Positions 7,554 through 16,900 of a DNA stretch of 64,000 nucleotides are shown in pieces. The position numbers and the translations under genes are program-made. How positions within the stretch are numbered: position 1 is the first letter of the stretch; each line of letters starts with the position of its first letter. The notes beneath the pieces are model-generated. The model was not told where the DNA came from and did not search any database. It worked only from the letters and a program-made list of their open reading frames with translations. This stretch comes from UBA6168 sp041752395 (GTDB lineage: Bacteria > Bacteroidota > Bacteroidia > Chitinophagales > Saprospiraceae), in assembly GCA_041752395.1 (NCBI GenBank), contig JBGSWN010000043.1, positions 1 to 64,000 on the forward strand, read 5' to 3'.

Positions 7554-8336
7554 ATGAAAGAAAATGCGCTGTTACTGATGTTACTGCTTACTGCAATTTG
7601 GTTGCCAGCCAATGCTCAAAAGTCGAACATTGACGTGGTTACCATGAAAGATGGCAGGAAGCTTTCTGGGAAAATCATGCAATATTCACCTGGGAGTATT
7701 GTGAGGATTGAGCAGATGGATGGAACGATAATTGAGGTTTCAGATGAGGATGTTGCAAAAATCCAGCAAGGAGTTGAGCTATCAAAAGCGGAAGTGAAAC
7801 TACTGCCGGGCGATGAGAATTTGCCAATAATCACGGCGAAAACACATGGGCTCTACACGGCATCCATGCTTTCTTTTGCTGCTGGCAACAGCGATAATGA
7901 GGGTATTTCGCTGGGGGCGGGCTTTAGCCAGGTTTTTGGTTACCAAATCAGCCGAAGCTTAGGTCTCGGAGCTGGATTTGCCATCGACAACTACTCCCGA
8001 AGGGGTGAAACCGTTTACCCGCTTTTTGGCGAAGTACGAAGTTTTTTGCCTTCAAAAAAAGGGAATGGTAATTTTTATGCCGTGCTGGCCGGGGGCTACT
8101 CGTTGGCCTTTTCAAGGAAACAGCTTGATATTACTGGGGCTGAAGGTGGTGTGTTCGGTCAATTTGCAGTTGGTTACCGAGCTGCCACGACTGAGGGCTT
8201 GGAAATTTATGTTGACTTAGGGCCACGGTATCAACATGCACATTTTGAGCGAAAACTTTACAATGGTGATATTGAAAAGCGGGACGTGGACTTTCGGCGA
8301 ATTGTGATTCGGGTTGGGCTTGGGCTTTGGAAGTAA
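7554..8336 (+). CDS. Secreted/outer-membrane protein, barrel-like C-terminus
   Basis: The ATG at 7554 was chosen because it starts directly at a signal peptide (MKENALLLMLLLTAIWLPANAQ), although the open frame extends 27 codons further upstream. The mature protein of about 240 residues has a short SH3/Sm-like strand-rich N-terminus (VVTMKDGRKLSGKIMQYSPG, then EVSDEDVAKIQ). Amphipathic strands rich in Gly and aromatic residues follow (GAGFSQVFGYQ, FYAVLAGGYSLAF, FAVGYRAAT) and end in RIVIRVGLGLWK, a typical outer-membrane barrel finish. The protein is probably a small outer-membrane barrel of unknown function. It precedes an ECF sigma gene by 50 bp, but linkage is not proven. Confidence 0.75.
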   Translation: MKENALLLMLLLTAIWLPANAQKSNIDVVTMKDGRKLSGKIMQYSPGSIVRIEQMDGTIIEVSDEDVAKIQQGVELSKAEVKLLPGDENLPIITAKTHGLYTASMLSFAAGNSDNEGISLGAGFSQVFGYQISRSLGLGAGFAIDNYSRRGETVYPLFGEVRSFLPSKKGNGNFYAVLAGGYSLAFSRKQLDITGAEGGVFGQFAVGYRAATTEGLEIYVDLGPRYQHAHFERKLYNGDIEKRDVDFRRIVIRVGLGLWK

Positions 8337-8386
8337 TAAAAGCCTAGTAATTCAACTTGAAGTGTATTTTGTTGAAAATCAATTGA

Positions 8387-8974
8387 TTGCAGATAAATCA
8401 GCAAATTAAATACCTTTTGTTTCAAAAAAAGCAACATACCGATGAGGAATTGGTGCAAGGCTGCGTCGCCAACGAACGCTACTGGCAAGAGCAGTTTTAT
8501 CGCCGATTTTTCCCTACTATGATGGAGATGTGCCTTCGCCGCACGGACGATCGGGATGAAGCCATGTCTATTGTGAACAATGGTTTTTTGCGAGTTTTCA
8601 AAAAAATACACCTCTATTCATTCAAAGGTTCTTTGGAGGGTTGGGTGCGGAGGCTGGTCTGGCACAGTTTGGCAGACTACTTTCGAGACCAGCAGAAATA
8701 CGTCCATTTTTTGGTTTTTGAAGAGCGGGATGAACCCGTACACACCAGTCCGGCCAGCCAACTTTACGTGGAGGACATTCTCAAGATGGTAAATTCACTA
8801 CCACCAGCCAGTGCAGAGGTGTTTCGGCTTTATGCCATTGAGGGTTTTTCCCATGCCGAAATTGGCGAACAACTTGGCATCAGTGACGGTACTTCGAAGT
8901 GGCATCTCTCCACCGCCCGACAGCAACTTAAAAAAATGATTCATCAACAGGAAACGAGGAATTATGCAGGATAA
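8387..8974 (+). CDS. ECF-type RNA polymerase sigma factor
   Basis: This protein of about 195 residues has the sigma-70 region 2 pattern TDEELVQGCVANERYWQEQ, RRTDDRDEAMSIVNNGFLRVF and GSLEGWVRRLVWHSLADYFR. Region 4 has SLPPASAEVFRLYAIEGFSH and an AEIGEQLGISDGTSKWHLST helix-turn-helix. It would direct RNA polymerase to an envelope-response regulon. The start is uncertain: no in-frame ATG precedes the conserved region, and both candidate codons are TTG (8387 or 8417, the latter giving a more family-like N-terminus FQKKQHTDEEL). The stop overlaps the next gene by 11 bases, implying translational coupling with a probable anti-sigma factor. Confidence 0.93.
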   Translation: MQINQQIKYLLFQKKQHTDEELVQGCVANERYWQEQFYRRFFPTMMEMCLRRTDDRDEAMSIVNNGFLRVFKKIHLYSFKGSLEGWVRRLVWHSLADYFRDQQKYVHFLVFEERDEPVHTSPASQLYVEDILKMVNSLPPASAEVFRLYAIEGFSHAEIGEQLGISDGTSKWHLSTARQQLKKMIHQQETRNYAG

Positions 8975-10226
8975 ATCAATACATATTGACGATAAATTCA
9001 CTGACAGGGCATGGGCTGATATGCGCTCCATGCTGGATAAGGAAATGCCGATGCAGCCTGAAAAGCGGCGGCGTTTATTGGGTTGGTGGTGGTTTGCATT
9101 GCTCGGCATTGGCTTGGTGGCAGGTGCTGGGTATTTAGCTTTTGGTGAAAAAGCGGCTACAAAAAAGACCATTCAAAGCAAGCCTGTGGCGAGTGCTACC
9201 TTGTCGCCAATCATGACTGAATCCGGGCCGATCACTCCTCCTATTACGGCTTCGATTGCCGAAAACGTAGTTGGGTCAAAGGCCAATAAACAGCAAACAG
9301 CAACCATAAATTTCGATAAAAAACAGGACTTCAAAAAATCAAACACACCAAATAGTAGCGGGATAGAATTGTATGAAGATAGGCAATTATTAAGCGAAAA
9401 AAGTGCTGATTATCAACCGTTTAGCGATATGGTAATTGTTGATTCTCTGCAATTGGAAACGCAAGATTTGAATGAAAGAACAACATTGGAAAACTCAGAA
9501 TATTTAGCTTTGCTTTCTCCTGTCCCATTGATTGAGCCGGCAGAAAAAGATTTAAAAGTAGCTGATTATTTTGCCAAAAAACAAGGCTGGAGTTGGGCTT
9601 TGCAGGCAAGTGCACTTGCCGTTCCGAATTTCAGTGGGGGCGGTTATTCGTTGGAGGCTGTTTCATCTAAAGCCCTGATAAATAATAGATTATCCATCAA
9701 TTTTGGTTTGGGCTATGCTTTTTTGCGCCAACCAATTAATGTATTTACCGAGAACACTTCTAGTAGCAACGATATTGCCAATGAAGTTGTTTATGAAAAC
9801 TCAGGTGCGTTTGTAACTGAAGCGATAGGTCTTAATGGTATTTCTATCAATAATAAGTTGCTGAAACTACATTACTTAACCGTTCCAGTTCAATTCTCTT
9901 ACCGCTTTTCAAAACGATTTAGTGCAAATGCAGGCGCTATGGTTGGGCTTTTGTTAGCCTCCAAATCTGATTATACGCAAGATGGTATATTAGGTAGTTT
10001 TGCAAAGCAAAATAATGATTTGGTATTTGGAGCTTCCACTTTTTCAAAAGTATCCAGTATTGAAATAGCCGCTATTGGAGGTTTTGGGTTTGTTTGTTCA
10101 CCCAATTCAAGTTTGCATTTTGATTATGTTCATGGCCTGACCGATGTATTGCCTGATAATACTGTCGGAGATTTTAATCGTTTGATAAAACTTGGATTTA
10201 AGTATAAAATAGGTAGAAGGCATTAA
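8964..10226 (+). CDS. Probable anti-sigma factor with outer-membrane-barrel-like C-terminus
   Basis: This 420-residue protein overlaps the ECF sigma gene by 11 bases. Residues 1-36 are short, charged and cytoplasm-like (DDKFTDRAWADMRSMLDKEM). One transmembrane helix follows (about 40-58, LLGWWWFALLGIGLVAGAG), then a long Ser/Thr/Lys-rich linker (about 60-200). The last 210 or so residues are strand-rich (LSINFGLGYAFLRQPINVF, LTVPVQFSYRFSKRFSANAG) and end LIKLGFKYKIGRRH, like an outer-membrane barrel. The gene order strongly suggests an anti-sigma role, with the N-terminus holding the sigma factor. If the C-terminus inserts into the outer membrane, the protein would span the envelope. No canonical zinc anti-sigma motif is present. 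Confidence 0.65.
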   Translation: MQDKSIHIDDKFTDRAWADMRSMLDKEMPMQPEKRRRLLGWWWFALLGIGLVAGAGYLAFGEKAATKKTIQSKPVASATLSPIMTESGPITPPITASIAENVVGSKANKQQTATINFDKKQDFKKSNTPNSSGIELYEDRQLLSEKSADYQPFSDMVIVDSLQLETQDLNERTTLENSEYLALLSPVPLIEPAEKDLKVADYFAKKQGWSWALQASALAVPNFSGGGYSLEAVSSKALINNRLSINFGLGYAFLRQPINVFTENTSSSNDIANEVVYENSGAFVTEAIGLNGISINNKLLKLHYLTVPVQFSYRFSKRFSANAGAMVGLLLASKSDYTQDGILGSFAKQNNDLVFGASTFSKVSSIEIAAIGGFGFVCSPNSSLHFDYVHGLTDVLPDNTVGDFNRLIKLGFKYKIGRRH

Positions 10227-10283
10227 CTTGCGGACTTATCGGTGAGGCCAATAGTATCGGCTAGCCACAAAATGACCCGTAAT

Positions 10284-11444
10284 ATGCTGACTTGCCAGAA
10301 GCACCTTTTTTCCATTCCCGACGAGGTTTCCTACCTCAACTGTTCCTACATGTCGCCAATACCTGAGCCAGTGGAATTTGCTGGTTATCAAGCGATTGCA
10401 AAAAAGACCATGCCTTATGAGATAATGGTTCCAGATTTTTTTGAGCCAGTTGCGAGGTTGAAGTCTTTGTTTGCAAAACTCATCCATGCCGATGACCCAG
10501 ATAGGGTTGCTATCGTCCCATCCGTTTCTTATGCCATTTCCTCTGCCGTTAAAAATATAAGGATACAACCTCGTCAAAACGTTGTGACGGTGGATGAGAT
10601 ATTCCCGAGTAACCATTATCCGTGGCGCAGGCTAATAAATGAAAATGGCGCAGAAATGAAAGTAGTCAAACGACCAGAGAAAGGGCAAGGGCAGGGTAGG
10701 GCATGGAATGAACGACTGCTTGAAGCCATTGATAGTCAGACAGTTGCGGTTGCAGTCCCCAATGTTCATTGGACTGATGGGACGTGGTTTGATTTGAAAG
10801 CTATACGTGAACGAACCAATGAGGTAGGGGCATTATTGATAGTAGATGGAACGCAATCTGTTGGTGCGCTCCCTTTCAATTTTGCCGAAATTCAGCCGGA
10901 TGTACTAGTTTGCAGTGGGTACAAGTGGCTGCTGGGCCCCTACAGTTTAGGGCTGGCCTATTTTGGTGAAAAATTTGACAATGGCGTGCCTATTGAAGAA
11001 AGCTGGATGAATCGTTTGGAAAGCGAACGGTTTGAAAACCTGACGGCCTATCAAGATTTGTACAAACCCAAGGCTCATAGGTATAATATGGGAGAAAGCA
11101 GCCAGTTTATTGGTGTCCCCATGCTTACTGCTGCACTTGAATTGATATTGGATTGGGGTGTCGGGAATATTCAGGATTATTGTAAAAACCTTTCTGAACC
11201 GTATATTCAACAATTGGCTCAACTCGGTTTTTTTGTGGAAGAGCAGTCTTTTAGAGGCAGTCATTTAATTGGCCTGCGATTGCCCTCGAATATTAAATTG
11301 GAGGCAATAAAAAATGCTACTTCTTCTCGAAACGTTTTCGTTTCTTATCGGGCAGGTTTATTGCGTATTTCACCGCATCTTTATAATGAGGCTAAGGATT
11401 TTGAGCGGTTGCTGGAAGCTGTTGAAGTGGCTAATAAAGATTGA
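10284..11444 (+). CDS. Class V aminotransferase-fold PLP enzyme
   Basis: This protein of about 386 residues belongs to the cysteine-desulfurase/isopenicillin-epimerase-like class V group. From the ATG at 10284 the PLP-binding residues are Asp188 and Gln191 (IVDGTQSVGALPF) and the Schiff-base Lys214 in SGYKWLLGPYSLG. The start YLNCSYMSPIPEPV is typical of the family. Two other in-frame starts exist (GTG 10242 and ATG 10272); 10284 places MLTCQKHLFSIPDEV at the N-terminus and fits best. No active-site Cys of the NifS type was seen, so desulfurase activity is not assumed. The substrate is unknown. The gene lies between two envelope genes without clear pathway context. Confidence 0.85.
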   Translation: MLTCQKHLFSIPDEVSYLNCSYMSPIPEPVEFAGYQAIAKKTMPYEIMVPDFFEPVARLKSLFAKLIHADDPDRVAIVPSVSYAISSAVKNIRIQPRQNVVTVDEIFPSNHYPWRRLINENGAEMKVVKRPEKGQGQGRAWNERLLEAIDSQTVAVAVPNVHWTDGTWFDLKAIRERTNEVGALLIVDGTQSVGALPFNFAEIQPDVLVCSGYKWLLGPYSLGLAYFGEKFDNGVPIEESWMNRLESERFENLTAYQDLYKPKAHRYNMGESSQFIGVPMLTAALELILDWGVGNIQDYCKNLSEPYIQQLAQLGFFVEEQSFRGSHLIGLRLPSNIKLEAIKNATSSRNVFVSYRAGLLRISPHLYNEAKDFERLLEAVEVANKD

Positions 11445-11454
11445 AATAACCATT

Positions 11455-12102
11455 ATGAAACTACTTTGCAACATTATTTCTCTCCTCTTTTCACTGCTGT
11501 TTTTGCCAAATAGCAGTGCACAACGGATAGTTACCGCCAAATTATACAGCCATTTAGCCATCAATGGGGGCGTTACGATTCCAGGTTTTGAAAATTCAAA
11601 CAAAGAAATTGTTCGATTTAAATGGGTTGCACCAAGTATCCGATTTCAATACGATAACAATCGCTACAGAGAATGGGAGTTGACTGATTTAACCATTGAA
11701 CGAGCACCGAACGACGAAACCGATACCAGGTTTTCAATAGGTTTGAGATATGAATATGGGACACGAGTGACAAAGTCGGTTCAAGCACCGTTGGTATTAA
11801 GTTTAGGAGGTTCATTACGAATGTTTGGTGCTATTGAGCAGCTAAATGATAGAAACGTACTTGGGCTAGCCGTGGAAAATGAATTTTTGGGTCTATCAAT
11901 AGCTTTTACTCCCCATGTTACTTATCGAATCAAAAAGCATTTAATCTTTGATTTTTGCCCATACGCTGAAATTATAAATTGCACTATTCAAAAAGAATAC
12001 GTTTACGATGAATTTCTTGAAGAGGACCAGCGGGAAAGCCTTGATTCCCGCTTTGGATTCTTTCAAACAATATTAAGGTTGGGGGTTGGTTGGGAATTTT
12101 AA
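11455..12102 (+). CDS. Signal-peptide protein, outer-membrane-barrel-like
   Basis: The ATG at 11455 starts MKLLCNIISLLFSLLFLPNSSAQ, a clear signal peptide; the longer open frame overlaps the previous gene and is not supported. The mature protein is about 192 residues with alternating strands (VRFKWVAPSIRFQYDNNRYR, RFSIGLRYEYGTR, LVLSLGGSLRMFG, IAFTPHVTYRIKKHLIFDF) and a final TILRLGVGWEF. The terminal aromatic residue and strand pattern suggest a small outer-membrane barrel. No family could be named. It lies 10 bp after the class V enzyme and may be cotranscribed. Confidence 0.7.
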   Translation: MKLLCNIISLLFSLLFLPNSSAQRIVTAKLYSHLAINGGVTIPGFENSNKEIVRFKWVAPSIRFQYDNNRYREWELTDLTIERAPNDETDTRFSIGLRYEYGTRVTKSVQAPLVLSLGGSLRMFGAIEQLNDRNVLGLAVENEFLGLSIAFTPHVTYRIKKHLIFDFCPYAEIINCTIQKEYVYDEFLEEDQRESLDSRFGFFQTILRLGVGWEF

Positions 12103-12104
12103 AA

Positions 12105-12133
12105 AGCCACCCGGCAATCAATGCCAGGTGGCT
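12105..12133 (-). terminator. Rho-independent terminator for the minus-strand T9SS gene
   Basis: The stem AGCCACC/GGTGGCT, extended by GGCA/TGCC across one mismatch, has the loop ATCAA. On the minus strand it is followed by a TTTTT run. It lies about 90 bases after the stop of the gene ending at 12220 and directly abuts the stop of the converging plus-strand gene. Confidence 0.8.
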
Positions 12134-12219
12134 AAGTAGAATGTTATCAAAGTTTGAAGGAAAGTGTTAGTTAAAATGAAATTTGTTTGGACTAATTTAA
12201 AAAAAATTGGTTTGGTTAA

Positions 12220-13368
12220 TTATTGATGTTGGATTAACAGTTGCGTAGAACTTGATAGTTTTCCATTTTCCATCAATTTAAGGAAATATATCCCTGATGG
12301 AAGTAAGCTTACATCTATATCTGTTTCAATTTCGCTATCATCCAGTGATTTTTGGACAAGGCTTTGGCCAATTTGATTGAAAACGATAACCTTCCGGTAA
12401 TCAGAATTTGAGGCAGGTAATGCAATATGAACTATATCACTCGCAGGGTTTGGGCTTAGGAATATTTCGGATTTTTCTAAAGATTCCGAAAGGTTTGATT
12501 CTGACTCCCTAAATTGGTTGCAGAAATAAAAAGGGTTACACGAATCCTCTTCGTTTGAAATTTGCGATGCTACTTCACTAGCAATGCAATCACCGTCTTT
12601 ATTTGCACATGCTATACAGCGAAATTTTTCATCAGAGCGAAGCACTATTTCGCTACAAGCAATTCCGTCAATTCCATGTGCTCCGTATCCATCTCTCATC
12701 TGAAGTATTAGTCTTGATGTGAAACAGCCCCTTTTAAAAGGGATTTTTATTTTTTGTGAAACCTTAATTGAGTCATGTAGTGGGCTATACCCAACTGGAA
12801 TGTCAATATATTCGATTTCATAAGATTCTGTTCCTCCCAACATCTCTTGGGGCGTCGGCAGATAGGTAACGATATATTTAGCATAAGGCTTTAATCCGTA
12901 GTCATTTTGGGCTGGGATTTTGGCAGAAAGTGTGATATCACAGCCTTCTCCGAACGGACAGCTATCATATGCAATATTTATTTTGCCATTAATACAATCG
13001 TCGCATGTTGTGTAGGTTACACAATCAAAAGATTCTGGACCATTATAAGGGTTTCCGTCCTTATCTATTTCAAGACAAAATTGATACCCTCCAAATTTTT
13101 TAAAAGTGTGCTGAAATGCGAGACCATTGTAAGTGGCTATCTGGGCTCCATCACTTGCTGAACGAATCCTCCAGGTGTAAACCCAATGAGTGCCGTCGTA
13201 AGCGTCAAAGCATTCAAGGTTGTCGTAATCAACAAATCCGATAAAAAAACATGGCTCAGGTTGACTGATAAGATTTTGAATATCTTTAATGCACTGCGAT
13301 TCCATTTTTTGGGAGAAAAGAATCAAAACCCCTAACAGGAACAAATTAACTTTTTTCATAGTATGCAA
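12220..13368 (-). CDS. T9SS-exported protein, cysteine-rich, unknown function
   Basis: This 382-residue protein has the signal peptide MKKVNLFLLGVLILFSQKMESQ; the Met at residue 4 is the likelier start. The region from about 25 to 290 is cysteine-rich (CIKDIQNL, CVTYTTCDDCINGKINIAYD, CPFGEGCDI, KFRCIACANKDGDCIASEV) with Ig-like strands (THWVYTWRIRSASDG). The C-terminal 80 or so residues are a type A T9SS sorting domain: SPNPASDIVHIALPA, VIVFNQIGQSLVQ, LLPSGIYFLKLMENGK. The protein should be surface-exposed or secreted, with probable disulfides. Base composition is AT-rich compared with nearby housekeeping genes. No enzyme motif was found. Confidence 0.85.
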   Translation of the reverse strand: MHTMKKVNLFLLGVLILFSQKMESQCIKDIQNLISQPEPCFFIGFVDYDNLECFDAYDGTHWVYTWRIRSASDGAQIATYNGLAFQHTFKKFGGYQFCLEIDKDGNPYNGPESFDCVTYTTCDDCINGKINIAYDSCPFGEGCDITLSAKIPAQNDYGLKPYAKYIVTYLPTPQEMLGGTESYEIEYIDIPVGYSPLHDSIKVSQKIKIPFKRGCFTSRLILQMRDGYGAHGIDGIACSEIVLRSDEKFRCIACANKDGDCIASEVASQISNEEDSCNPFYFCNQFRESESNLSESLEKSEIFLSPNPASDIVHIALPASNSDYRKVIVFNQIGQSLVQKSLDDSEIETDIDVSLLPSGIYFLKLMENGKLSSSTQLLIQHQ

Positions 13369-13853
13369 TCAGTTTTAACCGGATTTTGGGTAGTGCTTCC
13401 TTTCTGAAAATAGTATAGAAGCCCTAACGGGGTAAACCGGTTGGATTAATTTTTTAAAATATATCAGCTCAAGCCAAAATGGCTCAGACAGGTGTTGTTA
13501 CAATAGGTTTGTTGTTGACGAATCAATGGAAGAATTTTCAATCGTATTGAAATGATTGAAAAAAAGATGTAGCCAAAGACTACGCAATGGAGATATTCAT
13601 GGGAAAATCTAAAAGAAGAAAAACAAAATTGACCCGTAATTGAGTCGAATAATAATGGTAGGTGCCTTAAAAGTTGGCCCTGTTTTTTCGTTTTGATGAT
13701 GTTCTTGACACAAAGTAAATGCAATTAAATGAGAAATAAAATATTTGAAAGAAAAAAATGTTAAAAATTCAAAGACGGTTATCCAATCATTCAGTAAAAT
13801 ATGATATTATTAAAGATAAAAAAATATCAAAAATGCCGTTAGGCCATGAAAAA
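13369..13853. other. AT-rich intergenic region, no supported gene
   Basis: Between the T9SS gene start and the terminator of the giant adhesin there are 485 AT-rich bases. The longest frames (about 86 codons minus strand, 126 plus strand overlapping the adhesin) show no family resemblance or plausible composition. It probably holds the promoter of the minus-strand gene at 12220-13368 and perhaps decayed coding sequence. No RNA gene or repeat was recognised. Confidence 0.5.
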
Positions 13854-13884
13854 AGCGTCTTCCAAAACCAAATTGGAAGACGCT
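13854..13884 (-). terminator. Rho-independent terminator of the giant adhesin gene
   Basis: A perfect 12-bp stem AGCGTCTTCCAA/TTGGAAGACGCT (13854-13865 and 13873-13884) with a 7-base loop is followed on the minus strand by TTTTTTC. It lies 27 bases after the adhesin stop codon. Confidence 0.9.
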
Positions 13885-13910
13885 CTCAGAGATTAATTCT
13901 TTTTGAAAAA

Positions 13911-16900
13911 CTAGTTCATCAGTGTCACATCCCCTTTGAAGAGTTCAATTCTACCATCCACAAACTCAATTTCGGCAAACCAAATGAATACAGCTGGATC
14001 CATTTTTTGATTCCTGTGCATCCCATCCCAGCCGTAGGCCGGGTTGTTTGGTTCGAAATTAAAATATTGGTAAACGGATTCCCCCCAGCGATTGAATACC
14101 AAAAAGGATTTCACTTTGCTAACACTTTTGGTGTTTGAGAAAATCATAAAAACATCGTTTGTGCCATCTCCATCCGGGGAGAAGGCATTTGGGACGTAAA
14201 CACCGCCAGTTTTGTCAACCCTTAGGAAAACTGGAGCGCTATCCTTGCATCCTTGTTTTGAAACAACTGTAACCGTGTAAGTGTAAGATTCTGAAGGCGT
14301 TGCAATTGGATTCAGGCAATCTGTGCACGAAAGGTTGAAAACAGGAAACCAATCAACGGTTTCAACTTCAGAAACTGGAACGCTCACCAATGTATTCAAC
14401 TGATAGCTGTCACCCAATTGGAGTGTTACTTGAGGCTCAATGTCTATGTTGAACAAATCTGGCTGGACAATTTCGATTTCGTCTTCAAATTCACAACCGT
14501 TCGCATCTTGGACAATGGTTTGGTAAAGCCCTGCTTCGAGGTTTGTGAAAATGGATGAATTCCCAAAATGTTCCCCATTGTCAATGGAATACAAATAAGG
14601 TGTAGTTCCGCCGGTTACTGAAGACAAGGCAATTGAACCTTTGTCACCAAAACACGGCGGCTGAATGGTTTCAGGAGTTGAAACTGGGCCTTCTCTAGTA
14701 ATTAATACATCGTCAGACGCTGTGCAACCATTGGTTAAATTTGTCACAAGAAGCAGATAAGTGCCTGGTTCAGAAATAAAAGGCGCAGCGGTATTTGCAC
14801 CAGAAACCAAATTTCCATCTTGGGATGACCATTGGAATATTAGCGTACCTGCAGCACTTGAACCTGAACCGTCCAAACTATTTAATTCTTCAAAACAGTC
14901 CATGACAAAAGGCTGCCCTGCATTTGCCATTGGCAAGCTAATGTTTTGGTTTACAACGGCTTGTGTCGTGATAGTACATCCATTTGTTGTGTTTGTGACC
15001 ATCAGCAAGTAGGTGCCAGGTTCATTAATTTGTGGAGCTAGACTTGTCTCTCCCGTTACGATATTTCCATTTGATGTGGACCACAAATAAGTGTATTCAT
15101 TTCCTTGTGAAGCAGTAGCTGAAAGGTTAAGCTCCTGCACATCACACGTAAGAGTAGCGGGTGGAGCAATGATTGCCTGTGGCAAACTGTTGTCCTGTCC
15201 TACTTGTACTATATCGGCAGCGGTACAACCATTTAATGCGTTCGTAACCGTCAGCGTATAAATACCAACTTGATTAATGACTGGAACCAATGTCCCAGCA
15301 CCGCTGACAATGTTACCATTGGTGGTTGACCATAGATAAGTGATGCCATTTCCCGAACTACTTCCATTTCCGCTGAGGGTCACAGTGTTTGTAGTACAGG
15401 ACAATAGATTTGCAGTGCCTGCTTCCGATATTGGTGCCGTAATGTTTTGGTCAACTGTGACGGAGGCAGTCTCTGTGCACCCATTTGCGTTATTGTTGAC
15501 GGTGAGCAAATAGGTGCCTGGTTCATTGATGACTGGCGAAAGTGTAGTCGCTCCGTTTACAATATTTCCATCAGTTGATGTCCACAGATAGCTAAAGGTA
15601 TTTCCTGTAGAACTACCCAACCCGCTTAATGTCAAATTTGAGTTGCTGCAGTTCAACACTCCAGGCGTAGAAGCCACTGAAATTGGTGCATTTAGACTTT
15701 CTGAAATTACAACTTGGTCAGTATTCACGCATCCAGTTTGGCTGTTGGTAACAGTTAAAATGTAGGTACCTGGTTCATCCACCATTGGATTCAAAACTGT
15801 GTTATCGCCAATAATATTACCATTGGTTGTGCTCCAATTATAAGTATAATTTTGACCAGTTGCAGAACCATTTCCATTGAGAGAAAGAAATGTTTGGGTG
15901 CAAGTCAATTGTGCAGCTGGCCCCGCCTCGACTGCTGGTTGGGCTGTTTGTGCTCCCACCGTCACACTAGCTACGTTACTGCAATTGGTGGCTGTATTTG
16001 TCACAGTGAGCAGGTAAATTCCAGGGGCAGTTATGACTGGATTTAAGGAGGTAGCCCCAGAAAAAATGCTGCCATTGGAGGTGCTCCATTGGTAAGTGAA
16101 ATCCGGCCCAACTGCTGACCCAGTGCCATCGAGCGTGACTTGCGTAACATTGCAGGTAATTGGCGGAGCTGCAACAGTTTCTGCATCCGGCAAACTGTCG
16201 TCTTCATCAATCTGAACTTGGTCACTTGAGGTACAGCCATTTGTCATGTTTGTGACTACAATGATATAGTCTCCAGGCGCATTGATGGTTGGGGTCAATG
16301 TTGAGCCCCCGCTACTAATATTGCCGTTTGGTGATGCCCAATCGTAAACAATATTGCTTCCAGCGCTAGAGCCTGTACCATCCAACGACAAACTTGTCTG
16401 GGTGCATGAAAGTGTTCCACCTGTCCCAGCCTCGGCATTTGGAGGCGTAATATCTTCGCCAATGGTAACGCTTGCGCTGGCTTGACAATTATTGGTTGAA
16501 TTGGAAACCATTAGTTGATATGTGCCGGGCAGGTTAATCTGGGGGGATAAGGTGTTTTCATCTTGAACAATACCCGGTCCTGTCCAAACATACTGAAAAT
16601 CTTGGCCAGTGCTACTTCCACTTCCATTTAAGTTCAAGGCTGTAATGCTACAGTTCAAAGTCAATGGTGAACCGGCAATCGCTGTAGGCAAATCAACATC
16701 TTCCCCAACAACTACTTGTTGACTGGCTGTGCAATTGTTCGTAGTATTTGTCACCAAGAGGGTGTAGGTACCTGCAGTATCTACCACTGGGTTCAAAATC
16801 GTATTACTTGTAGTGAAACTGCCAGTTTGGCTAGACCAATTATATTGAAAGGCAGCTCCAGTGCTAGTCCCCGTTGCATTCAATGTGACGGTGTTATTTG

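Noticed and set aside
13464..13724. Minus-strand frame of 86 codons in the gap before the adhesin terminator
   Set aside because: No family resemblance, poor composition and no ribosome-site or neighbour support. It may be decayed sequence.
13758..14138. Plus-strand frame of 126 codons
   Set aside because: It overlaps the well-supported end of the giant adhesin and its terminator on the other strand.
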